DNA from: an uncultured Anaerolineae bacterium | GTDB taxonomy: Bacteria; Chloroflexota; Anaerolineae; Anaerolineales; Villigracilaceae | DNA: 52,200 nt | NCBI GenBank assembly: GCA_903854805.1 | Contig: CAINXK010000176.1 | Coordinates: 1 to 52,200, forward strand | Reading direction: 5' to 3' | Shown: in pieces, positions 16,213 to 25,039 of the stretch | How positions within the stretch are numbered: position 1 is the first letter of the stretch | How the letters are laid out: each line of letters starts with the position of its first letter | Made by a program: the position numbers and the translations under genes | Notes under the pieces: generated by a model | Database searches by the model: none | Seen by the model: the letters and a program-made list of their open reading frames with translations, nothing else | What the model was told of the DNA's origin: nothing

Positions 16213-17403
16213 ATGAGCTTTTGGACAGATCCGATCAATGTTATTTATAAATGGTTGATGCTCACCTTCACTGGCTGGGGCCTGGATGGCGCAGCTGCAA
16301 ACGTGATCGCCAACCTGCTGGGCATCGTGCTTTTGATCACAGCTGCGATGGTGTTGGATATCATGCTGGTCTGGGTGGAACGCAAGGTTGTGGCTCGGTT
16401 TCAAGGGCGACTCGGTCCAAACCGCGTTGGCCCTTTTGGCCTTTTCCAGCCATTCCCCGATATTATCAAGCTGATCATCAAGGAAGATATCACCCCTGAT
16501 GGCGCCGATAAAGTTGTTTACAACATGGCTCCGATTCTTTCCTTGGGTTCTGTAATTTTCCTGTGGGCGGTTGTGCCTCTGGCTTCCACGATCTACGGGG
16601 TGGATTTGAATGTCGCCCTGCTTTACCTGGTTGCGGCTGGCGCTTTAGGGACACTTTCTATTATCATGGCTGGTTGGTCATCAAACAACAAGTATGCCTT
16701 GCTGGGTGCTTTCCGCCAGGTGGCTGCCATGATTTCATTTGAAATCCCGATGGTAGTGGCGCTTTTGATCCCAACCGTATTGGCAGGTTCCTTGAGTTTG
16801 AAGGTTATCACCGATCTCCAGGCAGGCGGGAAATGGTTCTTCCTTTTCTCACCGTTGGGTGCGTTGTTATTCCTGATCTCTGCGATTGCTGAACTTGGTC
16901 GTTCACCGTTTGACCTGAACGAAGGCGAATCCGAAATTGTCTCGGGTTACCACATTGAATATACCGGTATGAAGTTCGGTTTGTTCTATGCTGGTGAGCT
17001 GTTGCACGCCTTCACCTTTGGTGGCTTTTTATCAGTATTATTTTTCGGCGGCTGGCATGGGCCGTGGGCAGCCCAGTATCCGTTGTTGGGCGCTTTCTAT
17101 TTTGTGGCCAAAGCAATGTTTGGTTATTGGCTGATCATGTGGGTCAAATACACGGTACCTCGTATTCGTATTGACCACATGCTGGCTTTCAATTGGAAAT
17201 TCCTGACGCCGGTGGCATTTGCCCTGTTGATTGTCACTGCGGTCGTTCATTCCCTGCTCAAGGGCGCCGGTTTCTGGCCATATTTCCTGGGAATGTTCTT
17301 TTCCAATGTATTGTTGGGATGGGTCACGCTGGAGATCCTGCGTGCATCCACTCGCAAGCAGCGTCTGGCCGCGCAAGCGCCCAAGCCTGTTGTGCACCAT
17401 TAA
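16213..17403 (+). CDS. nuoH: NADH-quinone oxidoreductase subunit H
   Basis: A 396-residue proton-channel subunit that forms the quinone chamber with NuoB and NuoD. Signatures: VWVERKVVARFQGRLGPNRVGP, QPFPDIIKLIIKED and ELGRSPFDLNEGESEIVSGYHIEY (Glu227 and following acidic residues), with eight or more helices. The usual AETNRAPFDL is AELGRSPFDL here, a mild change. The protein is longer than the roughly 325 residues common in proteobacteria, with an added C-terminal helix and a basic tail. GAGGAG precedes the ATG. nuoI, which normally follows, is missing. Confidence 0.95.
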   Translation: MSFWTDPINVIYKWLMLTFTGWGLDGAAANVIANLLGIVLLITAAMVLDIMLVWVERKVVARFQGRLGPNRVGPFGLFQPFPDIIKLIIKEDITPDGADKVVYNMAPILSLGSVIFLWAVVPLASTIYGVDLNVALLYLVAAGALGTLSIIMAGWSSNNKYALLGAFRQVAAMISFEIPMVVALLIPTVLAGSLSLKVITDLQAGGKWFFLFSPLGALLFLISAIAELGRSPFDLNEGESEIVSGYHIEYTGMKFGLFYAGELLHAFTFGGFLSVLFFGGWHGPWAAQYPLLGAFYFVAKAMFGYWLIMWVKYTVPRIRIDHMLAFNWKFLTPVAFALLIVTAVVHSLLKGAGFWPYFLGMFFSNVLLGWVTLEILRASTRKQRLAAQAPKPVVHH

Positions 17404-17417
17404 TTGGGAGCTGATGT

Positions 17418-17930
17418 ATGGATGCTTCGCAAGTCATTTTTATCTTGAGCGCGGCGCTCATCATCGCATCAGCCTTGATGGTCGTCACCACGCGAAACCT
17501 GATCCACGCTGCTTTGTGGCTAATTGCCACATTATTTGGGGTTGCGATCCTTTACGCAGTCCTTGAGGCTGGCTTCCTGGCAGTGGTGCAGGTGGTGGTT
17601 TATATTGGCGCAATCGCAATCATGTTCATATTTGCTGTAATGCTGACCCGTAAAGAAATGCGCGATAAGGGCCCACAGGTAAACGCTTCCTGGCCTTTGT
17701 CGGCAGTTTTAGGGTTGCTAACATTCGGCGGATTGTTCGTGATATTTTCCAAGTGGGATGGGCTGGGTAAGCTGCCGGTGGCAATCCCAGGCGGGTCGGA
17801 TGCACTGCTTTCTCAATTAGGCCTGGCGCTCACCTCACCGGATGCTTTTGTTCTGCCATTCGAAGTAGCCTCAGTCCTGCTGTTAGCGGCGCTGATCGGG
17901 TCCGTGTACGTGGCGATGAATAAGAAATAA
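17418..17930 (+). CDS. nuoJ: NADH-quinone oxidoreductase subunit J
   Basis: A 170-residue membrane subunit with five predicted helices. The family features are NLIHAALWLIATLFGVAILY near residues 28-47 and the VVQVVVYIGAIAIMFIFAVML segment of TM3 (about 60-80), which contains the pi-bulge linked with coupling. It starts 14 nt after nuoH with GGGAG as ribosome binding site. The C-terminal helix reads VASVLLLAALIGSVYVA. Confidence 0.95.
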   Translation: MDASQVIFILSAALIIASALMVVTTRNLIHAALWLIATLFGVAILYAVLEAGFLAVVQVVVYIGAIAIMFIFAVMLTRKEMRDKGPQVNASWPLSAVLGLLTFGGLFVIFSKWDGLGKLPVAIPGGSDALLSQLGLALTSPDAFVLPFEVASVLLLAALIGSVYVAMNKK

Positions 17931-17939
17931 GAGGCACGC

Positions 17940-18248
17940 ATGATCCCTTTGAGCTGGTACCTGTATCTTTCGGCTGCGCTCTTCAGCATTGGCCTGTTTG
18001 GCGTGCTGGTGCGGCGTAATGCCGTTGCAATCCTGCTGAGTGTTGAATTGATGCTGAATGCTGTCAATATCAACCTGGTGGCTTTTTGGCGTTATGGTAA
18101 TACAGCGTCCATGGCCGGGCAGGTTTTTGCAATCATCGTATTCGCCGTTGCTGCCGCGGAAGTGGCTGTCGGCCTTTCGTTGATCTATTCAATTTATCGC
18201 CGCCGCGGTACTGTCATTGCGGACGAGCTCGACCTGTTGAAGTGGTAG
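17940..18248 (+). CDS. nuoK: NADH-quinone oxidoreductase subunit K
   Basis: A 102-residue, three-helix subunit homologous to MrpC. Both conserved membrane glutamates are present: in LLSVELMLNAVN (TM2, about residue 37) and AAAEVAVGLSLIY (TM3, about 73). These belong to the E-channel/central proton axis. Length matches the family. It starts 9 nt after nuoJ; the ribosome binding site GAGG is modest. Confidence 0.95.
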   Translation: MIPLSWYLYLSAALFSIGLFGVLVRRNAVAILLSVELMLNAVNINLVAFWRYGNTASMAGQVFAIIVFAVAAAEVAVGLSLIYSIYRRRGTVIADELDLLKW

Positions 18249-18258
18249 GAGACACGAT

Positions 18259-20427
18259 ATGGCGACTGAAACCATCATTTGGTTAATCCCCCTGCCACCT
18301 TTGTTGGCGTTTTTCTTGATTATTTTGTTCACCAACCGCTCGAAGGCTCTCAGCCATAGTATCGGTGTTGGTGCAGCTGCGCTTTCCTGGGTGGGCAGTT
18401 TGATCGTTTTCCTGCGCGCAATTGGAACCGAAGAGTTTGGCAAACATATTTTTGCCAGCGCAATCAACTGGCTGCCGACTGGCGATTCTTATTTCCAGGT
18501 TGGCGTCCAGATTGACCCGCTCTCTGCAGCTGTGCTATTTTTTGTGAGTATCACGATCTTCATGATCTTCCTTTACAGTGTCGGCTATCATAACTTTGGC
18601 CAGCCCGCCGGCGATCATGATCACCCCGGCCTGTCGCCGCATGGAGCAACCGTCACGGATGAGCATGGACACCAGCACGCTGTTCTCTCGGTTGAGCCGA
18701 TGTATTCGCGGTTCTTTGCTTTTCTGGGCTTATTCGCATTCGGCATGTACACCCTGGTGGTCTCTGATAATTTGCTGACCCTGTTTGTGGGCTGGGAAAT
18801 CATGGGCTTATGTTCGTACCTGTTGATTGGTTTCTGGTATGCCAAACCGTCGGCCCGAAATGCGGCAGTCAAAGCCTTCATGACGACACGCGTGGGCGAT
18901 GTCTTTATGCTGCTCGGTCTGGCCTACTTGTATTCAGCCACCGGCACTTTGAACTACCGCGCAATTTTCTATAACGAAGAAGTTCTGCACGTTCTGGCGA
19001 CTACTGCCACCCCAATCTTTGGACTGACGGCTGCCGGACTGATTGGTTTGCTATTGTTCATCGGTACGGTCGGTAAATCTGCACAGTGGCCGTTGCATAT
19101 CTGGCTGCCAGATGCAATGGAAGGTCCCACACCTGTCAGCGCCATGATCCATGCGGCGACGATGGTTTCTGCCGGTGTATATATGGTCATCCGAATCTTC
19201 CCACTCTTCACCGCGGATTATACCGGTCATGGCCTGACGACCACCATGAGTATCATTGCTTTCATCGGTGCCTTCACTGCTCTGTTTGCGGCGACAATCG
19301 CCGTGGCGCAGAACGATATTAAAAAGGTGCTGGCTTATTCAACTATTTCGCAGCTGGGTTTCATGATTGCGGCCCTGGGGATCGGCGCATATGTAGCGGC
19401 GGCTTTCCACCTGGTTACCCACGCTTTCTTCAAGGCGCTTTTGTTCCTGGGTTCGGGATCGGTCATTCATGGCATGGAACACGGTGTGCTGCACACAGGC
19501 AACCACCATCTTGATCCACAGGACATGTGGAATATGGGTGGTTTGCGCAAGAAAATGCCGATTACTTTCTGGACTTTCCTGATCGGTGGTTTTGCACTTT
19601 CCGGTTTTCCATTGATCACAGCAGGTTTCTGGTCAAAAGATGAAATCCTGGCGGATGCATTTGGCCATGGTCATTGGGTCGTCTTTGCCACACTGGCTAT
19701 CGCGGCTTTGATGACTGCTTTTTACACCATGCGCCAGATAACTTTGACCTTCCTGGGTGAAGCCCGTACCGAGGAAGCTGAGCACGCTTCAGAAACACCC
19801 TGGACCATGACGACCCCACTTGTAGTTCTTTCAGTATTTGCGATTGGCTATGGTTGGGTGGGTATCCCTGAGCAATTCCCGCTTCTGGGCGGTTTGCTGC
19901 CAAACTGGTTTCATGGTTTCGTGGGCGCAACTCTGCTCGAAGAGCCAGAAGCTCTGGCGTTTAATTATTGGCCTTTGTTGACTTCACTGGTTGTTGCGCT
20001 GGGTGGTCTGACCCTGGGCTGGTTTGTTTATAAAGATGTGAAATCAGGTCAATCTGACCCGCTCGAGAAACCGCTAGGCAAGCTTTACCCTGTACTTAAG
20101 AACAAGTGGTATTTCGACGAACTTTATGCGTATTTTGTCGTAAAACCCATGAACTGGATCTCAGAGGTCTTTACCCCCTGGATGGATCGCACAGTGATCG
20201 ATGGTATTTTGCACAGTGTTGCGCGCCTGTCCATGTTCATTGGTCATGTGCTGCGTAATTATTTTGATAAGCCGATTATTAATGAATTAATCGGCGATGG
20301 AACGGCCAATATATTCTGGCAAGGTCAGAATATTCGTTACCTGCAAACCGGCCGTATCCAATCCTATCTGATCGGTTCAGTTGGCGTGCTGATCGTAATA
20401 GCCGCTTTGCTGTACTATTTCCTTTAA
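18259..20427 (+). CDS. nuoL: NADH-quinone oxidoreductase subunit L with extended lateral helix
   Basis: A 722-residue antiporter-like subunit, much longer than the about 610-650 residues usual in other bacteria. Core residues are intact: Glu180 in GWEIMGLCSYLL, Lys273 in GTVGKSAQWPLHIWLPDAMEGPTPVSA, and QNDIKKVLAYSTISQLG. Two additions explain the length. A His/Asp/Gly-rich loop (residues 111-148) is inserted after YSVGY. A second insertion of about 26 residues (about 667-694) lies between IDGILHSVARL and QTGRIQSYL, in the region of the lateral amphipathic helix between the last two transmembrane helices. The second matches what is expected when an extra antiporter subunit sits in the arm. 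GGAG precedes the ATG. Confidence 0.95.
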   Translation: MATETIIWLIPLPPLLAFFLIILFTNRSKALSHSIGVGAAALSWVGSLIVFLRAIGTEEFGKHIFASAINWLPTGDSYFQVGVQIDPLSAAVLFFVSITIFMIFLYSVGYHNFGQPAGDHDHPGLSPHGATVTDEHGHQHAVLSVEPMYSRFFAFLGLFAFGMYTLVVSDNLLTLFVGWEIMGLCSYLLIGFWYAKPSARNAAVKAFMTTRVGDVFMLLGLAYLYSATGTLNYRAIFYNEEVLHVLATTATPIFGLTAAGLIGLLLFIGTVGKSAQWPLHIWLPDAMEGPTPVSAMIHAATMVSAGVYMVIRIFPLFTADYTGHGLTTTMSIIAFIGAFTALFAATIAVAQNDIKKVLAYSTISQLGFMIAALGIGAYVAAAFHLVTHAFFKALLFLGSGSVIHGMEHGVLHTGNHHLDPQDMWNMGGLRKKMPITFWTFLIGGFALSGFPLITAGFWSKDEILADAFGHGHWVVFATLAIAALMTAFYTMRQITLTFLGEARTEEAEHASETPWTMTTPLVVLSVFAIGYGWVGIPEQFPLLGGLLPNWFHGFVGATLLEEPEALAFNYWPLLTSLVVALGGLTLGWFVYKDVKSGQSDPLEKPLGKLYPVLKNKWYFDELYAYFVVKPMNWISEVFTPWMDRTVIDGILHSVARLSMFIGHVLRNYFDKPIINELIGDGTANIFWQGQNIRYLQTGRIQSYLIGSVGVLIVIAALLYYFL

Positions 20428-20440
20428 GGGGAGTGGACAA

Positions 20441-22006
20441 ATGGACTATATTAGCACTCACCTGCTGACAACCATCCTGTTTTTCCCCGTCATTGCGGCG
20501 CTGGTAATCCTGTTCCTACCCTCGGACCAGGTCAAAGCCATCCGTTGGGCGGCCCTGCTTGCTAGCCTGGTTCCTCTGGGGCTGACGGTCTGGATGTGGT
20601 TCCGGTTTGATCCGACCGCGGCAGGTTTCCAATTTCAAGAACAATATCCATGGTACGAAGCGATCCATTCCACCTTTCATATCGGTGTTGATGGGCTCTC
20701 ATTGGCAATGGTATTGTTGACGACTTTGCTCACTCCATTGTGTTTGCTGGCGTCATTCAATATTACAGATAAAGTAAAAGCCTACATGATGCTGTTCCTG
20801 TTTCTGGAAGCCGGCATGCTTGGCGTTTTTATGGCGTTGGATTTACTGATCTTCTTTGTTTTCTGGGAGATTGGTCTGGTACCGATGTATTTCCTCATCA
20901 ACCAATGGGGCAGTCCCAAAGGTGAACGCGAGTTGTGGGGCGGTATGAAGGTTTCAGCCCGTAACTATGCTTCGCTCAAGTTTATGATCTATACCATGGC
21001 TGGATCGCTTGGGCTGCTCCTGGCCATCCAGATGCTGGGTGTGTTGTTCCAAAATTATGATCTGGCCTATCTCTACAAACAATGGAATGCGCTTCCGTCT
21101 GACGGGGCGATGCTTGGAATGAGTGTTGCCACGGTCAAAGCGGTTGCATTCTGGGCCTTCGTGATCGCTTTTGCTCTGAAGGTACCTGTCTGGCCCTTCC
21201 ACACCTGGCTTCCTGATGCTCATACTGAAGCGCCCACGGCTGGTTCCATGATCCTGGCGGGTGTCTTACTCAAATTAGGTGCGTATGGCTTCCTGCGCCT
21301 GGTGCTGCCCCTCTATCCAGAGCAGGCTCATCAGTATGCCGGTTGGTTGGCCTTTCTGGCCACCATGGCAATTGTCTTTGGCGCTTTTGCTTCCTATGGA
21401 CAGACAGACTTCAAGCGCCTCGTTGCATACAGCAGCATAAACCACATGGGTTTCGTGCTGCTCGGTATCGCTGCGGCTGCAACTGCGATTGGCACCACGG
21501 ATGCAACCATCGCATTGAACGGTGCCGTGTTGCAGATGTTTAATCACGGTCTTTCGGCTGCCGGAATGTTCTTCCTTGTTGGAGTAATTTATGAACGCAC
21601 GCATACTCGCAACCTGGAAGATTTTGGCGGGCTGTTCCCCCTGGTTCCGGTCTATGGTGGCATTCTAATATTTACCAGCATGGCTTCGTTGGGTTTGCCA
21701 GGCCTGAATGGTTTCGTATCCGAATTTCTGGTGGTGCGGGGTTCTTTACCGCTCTTGCCGGTGTTCACAGCCATCAGCATGATTGGTCTGCTGTTTACTG
21801 GCGCTTATATTCTCAAGGGCATCCGCAAGGTCCTGCATGGTCCGCTGAATGAGCAATGGGCTCACGGTGAACACCGCCTGACCGAAATCAACACGCGCGA
21901 GATCCTGGTTATGGCTCCGCTCATGGTCATGATCCTGGTCCTTGGCATTTGGCCAATGGGCTTGCTGGATGTGATCAACAAAGCCATGGTCATGCTGTTC
22001 CACTAG
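20441..22006 (+). CDS. nuoM: NADH-quinone oxidoreductase subunit M, copy 1
   Basis: A 521-residue antiporter-like pump. Key residues are all present: Glu143 in FWEIGLVPMYFLI (TM5), Lys247 in LKVPVWPFHTWLPDAHTEAPTAGS (TM7), Lys278 in GVLLKLGAYGFLR (TM8) and a TM12 glutamate in GFVSEFLVV. It therefore appears to be a competent proton-pumping subunit. The start is set by GGGGAG at 7 nt. The next gene is a second, diverged NuoM. Confidence 0.95.
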   Translation: MDYISTHLLTTILFFPVIAALVILFLPSDQVKAIRWAALLASLVPLGLTVWMWFRFDPTAAGFQFQEQYPWYEAIHSTFHIGVDGLSLAMVLLTTLLTPLCLLASFNITDKVKAYMMLFLFLEAGMLGVFMALDLLIFFVFWEIGLVPMYFLINQWGSPKGERELWGGMKVSARNYASLKFMIYTMAGSLGLLLAIQMLGVLFQNYDLAYLYKQWNALPSDGAMLGMSVATVKAVAFWAFVIAFALKVPVWPFHTWLPDAHTEAPTAGSMILAGVLLKLGAYGFLRLVLPLYPEQAHQYAGWLAFLATMAIVFGAFASYGQTDFKRLVAYSSINHMGFVLLGIAAAATAIGTTDATIALNGAVLQMFNHGLSAAGMFFLVGVIYERTHTRNLEDFGGLFPLVPVYGGILIFTSMASLGLPGLNGFVSEFLVVRGSLPLLPVFTAISMIGLLFTGAYILKGIRKVLHGPLNEQWAHGEHRLTEINTREILVMAPLMVMILVLGIWPMGLLDVINKAMVMLFH

Positions 22007-22020
22007 AGCGAGGTGCGCAA

Positions 22021-23508
22021 ATGCAATTTCCGATCCTGAGCCTTATCGTTTTTGCCCCGCTGGTTGTTGCGGTTCTTTTGCTCCTAATGAAACCGGAGCG
22101 CAAAACTGAGATCCGTGTTACCGCACTGGCGGCAGCAGTTTTTGATCTGACCCTTTCAGCCTGGGTTTATTACCAGGTATACATTCATCCATCCTTGGAA
22201 TACCAGTTTGTCGAAAAATACAGCTGGCTGCCTGCGTTGGGTATTTCATACCACGTTGGCGTGGATGGCATCAGCACCCCATTGCTCTTATTGACCGGTA
22301 TCGTCATGTTTACTGGCGTGCTGATCTCCTGGGGCATCGACGATCGCCCGCGCGAATTTTTCGCCTTCCTGTTCTTGTTGGCTGGTGGCGTATTCGGGGT
22401 TTTTGTTTCGCTCGATTTGTTCATGTTGTTTTTCTTCTATGAAATCGCCGTGTTCCCGATGTACCTGCTAATCGCCATTTGGGGTTGGAAGGTCACACGC
22501 GAATATGCCGCCATGAAACTGACGCTGTATTTATTCATCGGGTCAGTGTTTGCACTGGTCGGTGGGCTGGCGATGTATTTCACAAATTACCAGATGCATG
22601 GCGTCCTGACCTTTGATATGTTGGAATTGGAAAAGGCTGGTTTCTCCTCCAACTTCCAATACCTGTGGTTTATGCCAGTATTCATGGGCTTTGCAATTCT
22701 GGGCGGTATCTTCCCGTTTCACAACTGGTCGCCCGATGGTCACGTGGCAGCTCCGACGGCAGTCTCCATGTTCCATGCTGGTGTACTAATGAAGCTGGGT
22801 GCTTTCGCGGCTCTGCGGGTTGGTATTATGCTCCTGCCCGAAGGTGCAAAACAGTGGGCCTGGCTGATCTTTGGGCTTGCAATGGTCAACGTGGTCTATG
22901 GAGCTTTCATCGCCATGATCCAGACTGACCTGAAATATGTGATCGGTTTTAGCTCGGTTAGTCATATGGGTTTGGTTTCGCTCGGCTTTGCGACCCTCAC
23001 TCGTGAAGGGATGACTGGAGCCAGCCTTCAAATGTTCTCGCATGGTGTTATGACGGCTCTATTCTTCGCAGCAGTAGGTATGGTTTACGATCGCGCACAT
23101 ACCCGCCAGATTCCCGAATTGGGCGGCATGTCAAAGCCTTTACCATGGGTGGCGATCGCTTTTATCATCGGCGGTCTCGTATCGATGGGGATGCCGGGTT
23201 TCTCCGGTTTTGTAGCTGAGTTCCCAATCTTTATGGGTGTTTGGAAAACTCACTGGTTGGCGGCGGTGATAGCATCTATTTCGATCGTCATCACTGCGGC
23301 TTATGTGCTGCTTGCGATCCGGCGGGCCTTTTTCGGCGAAGTTCCGGCGCAATTGGAAGGTCATATCGGTGCAATTTCTGTTCTGGATAAAGTTGCCCTT
23401 GTGACCCTGTGTCTCATCATGATCACGCTGGGTGTTCTCCCTAATGTCATGGTGCCGATGGTCTCGCAAGGCGTCCAGAATGTGCTGCGCCTGCTGGGAG
23501 GTGCATAA
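22021..23508 (+). CDS. NADH-quinone oxidoreductase subunit M, copy 2 (TM7 lysine lost)
   Basis: A 495-residue second NuoM. It retains Glu141 in FYEIAVFPMYLLIAIWG (TM5), Lys258 in GVLMKLGAFAALR (TM8) and Glu400 in GFVAEF (TM12). In the TM7 segment, GFAILGGIFPFHNWSPDGH aligns with copy 1 at PFH and puts Leu227 where the proton-transfer lysine should be. The half-channel lysine is thus missing. GAGG before ATG 22021 fixes the start; an upstream in-frame codon within nuoM copy 1 is not needed. The two copies are only distantly alike, so the duplication is old. I leave the symbol blank since nuoM2 is not standard. Confidence 0.92.
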   Translation: MQFPILSLIVFAPLVVAVLLLLMKPERKTEIRVTALAAAVFDLTLSAWVYYQVYIHPSLEYQFVEKYSWLPALGISYHVGVDGISTPLLLLTGIVMFTGVLISWGIDDRPREFFAFLFLLAGGVFGVFVSLDLFMLFFFYEIAVFPMYLLIAIWGWKVTREYAAMKLTLYLFIGSVFALVGGLAMYFTNYQMHGVLTFDMLELEKAGFSSNFQYLWFMPVFMGFAILGGIFPFHNWSPDGHVAAPTAVSMFHAGVLMKLGAFAALRVGIMLLPEGAKQWAWLIFGLAMVNVVYGAFIAMIQTDLKYVIGFSSVSHMGLVSLGFATLTREGMTGASLQMFSHGVMTALFFAAVGMVYDRAHTRQIPELGGMSKPLPWVAIAFIIGGLVSMGMPGFSGFVAEFPIFMGVWKTHWLAAVIASISIVITAAYVLLAIRRAFFGEVPAQLEGHIGAISVLDKVALVTLCLIMITLGVLPNVMVPMVSQGVQNVLRLLGGA

Positions 23509-24945
23509 ATGAGCATCAATATGCTGGCAATCCTGCCTGAAATACTTCTCCTCGCGGTAGCTATGCTGGTGCTTGTCCTTGATCCATTTTGGAAGGACGA
23601 GAACCGCCGAACAAATCTAGGTTGGTTAACAGCCGGTGGGCTAATTGCCACCATGGTTGTGAGTCTTTTGTTGGATCGCCCGGCTCAGTCTTCCCTGGCT
23701 TTTGGCGGCATGGTCCGTTACGATTGGCTGGCCTTTGTCTTCAAAATGATATTCATTTTTGGAGCTGCGATCACAGCAATGTTCATGATGGATGTGGAAA
23801 AAGTCGGCAAGCGTGCCGAGGCCTACCTGTTATTGGTGGCTGCCACAATTGGCATGAATTTGATGGCATCCTCTGCTGACCTGGTCATGCTCTACCTTGC
23901 GATCGAGACAACTTCCATTCCAATGTATGTATTGGCAGGCTTTTTGTTGGACGATAAGAAATCAACCGAGGCGGGCTTTAAATACCTGCTCTTTGGTGCG
24001 ATGACTTCGGCGATATTTTTATACGGTCTTTCGCTTGTCTATGGCTTTTCTGGCACTACCCAATTCGCAAGCATGAGTGGCTACTTCACCAGTCTTAATC
24101 CGGTTTCGCTGGGAGTGTTGTTTCTGGTGGTGGTCGGCATAGGTTTCAAGATTTCGTTGGTTCCTTTCCATTTTTGGGCTCCAGATACCTATGAAGGTTC
24201 ACCAACTCCTGTTGCGGGGTTCCTTTCGACTGCATCCAAAGCTGCTGGTTTTGCAGTGTTGCTACGGCTCTTCCTGACCGCTTTTCCTCAAGTTGCGGCT
24301 GATTGGCAGATGCTTCTGGCAATCCTGGCTGTATTGACCATGACATTGGGCAATCTGGTTGCGCTTGCTCAAACTAACATCAAACGGTTGTTAGCCTATT
24401 CAAGCATAGCGCATGCAGGTTACGCTCTGATCGGTCTGGTAGCGAATAATGCGCTCGGCGTTACTGGTTTGATCTATTATTTGATGGCTTACGTCCTGAC
24501 GAATCTGGCCGCTTTCGGGATCATCATGGCTGTTGGTCGGGTGACCGGTTCTGATGAGATTCGCGCTTACGATGGAATGAGCCGGCGTTCGCCTTACCTG
24601 GGATTGGCTATGCTGGTGGCCTTCTTATCCCTCTCAGGGATGCCGCCTTTTGGCGGTTTCATGGCTAAAATGTTGGTGTTTGCCGGAGCTATTCAGGCTG
24701 GATGGTATTGGTTGGTTTTTGTTGGAGTGCTCAACTCCATTATCGGTCTATACTACTACCTGACGGTTCTGAAATATATTTACCTGTACCGTATGGATGG
24801 CGAGAACGAAGAAAGCCATCCGATCCCAGTTTCACGACCGTTTGTGATTGCCATTGTCGTTTTGACCCTGGGTATTGTGCTGATAGGTTCAATCTTTGCA
24901 CCCTGGTTTGGGTTCGCGACTGATGCAGCCATGAGCCTTTTCTAA
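23509..24945 (+). CDS. nuoN: NADH-quinone oxidoreductase subunit N
   Basis: A 478-residue third kind of antiporter-like subunit, located next to NuoK in the complex. Visible signatures: LAIETTSIPMYVLAGF (TM5 glutamate), GIGFKISLVPFHFWAPDTYEGSPTPVAGFLS (TM7 lysine) and QTNIKRLLAYSSIAHAGY. Length is normal. GGGAGG in the end of nuoM copy 2 gives the ribosome binding site. It ends the nuo operon; a 13-bp hairpin follows. Confidence 0.95.
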   Translation: MSINMLAILPEILLLAVAMLVLVLDPFWKDENRRTNLGWLTAGGLIATMVVSLLLDRPAQSSLAFGGMVRYDWLAFVFKMIFIFGAAITAMFMMDVEKVGKRAEAYLLLVAATIGMNLMASSADLVMLYLAIETTSIPMYVLAGFLLDDKKSTEAGFKYLLFGAMTSAIFLYGLSLVYGFSGTTQFASMSGYFTSLNPVSLGVLFLVVVGIGFKISLVPFHFWAPDTYEGSPTPVAGFLSTASKAAGFAVLLRLFLTAFPQVAADWQMLLAILAVLTMTLGNLVALAQTNIKRLLAYSSIAHAGYALIGLVANNALGVTGLIYYLMAYVLTNLAAFGIIMAVGRVTGSDEIRAYDGMSRRSPYLGLAMLVAFLSLSGMPPFGGFMAKMLVFAGAIQAGWYWLVFVGVLNSIIGLYYYLTVLKYIYLYRMDGENEESHPIPVSRPFVIAIVVLTLGIVLIGSIFAPWFGFATDAAMSLF

Positions 24946-24949
24946 GCCG

Positions 24950-24987
24950 CTGGCCTCATCCAGTAAACTTCTATTGGATGAGGCCAG
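24950..24987. terminator. Hairpin between nuo and atp operons
   Basis: A 13-bp perfect inverted repeat (24950-24962 and 24975-24987, core TGGCCTCATCCA). No clear U tract follows, so termination may be incomplete. It separates nuoN from the atp promoter. Confidence 0.55.
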
Positions 24988-25001
24988 AACGATATATCGG
25001 C

Positions 25002-25031
25002 TTTACTGATAAAAAACCTTTGTGATATAAT
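25002..25031 (+). promoter_or_regulatory. Predicted promoter of the atp operon
   Basis: TTTACT (25002-25007), 18-nt spacer and TATAAT (25026-25031) with extended TGa. ATG 25040 is only 8 nt past the -10 box and has no ribosome binding site, so the first gene may be nearly leaderless. Confidence 0.6.
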
Positions 25032-25039
25032 CCGCAACC

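Noticed and set aside
21949..22020. Upstream in-frame start for NuoM copy 2
   Set aside because: It lies in the coding part of NuoM copy 1; GAGG and the usual N-terminus support ATG 22021.
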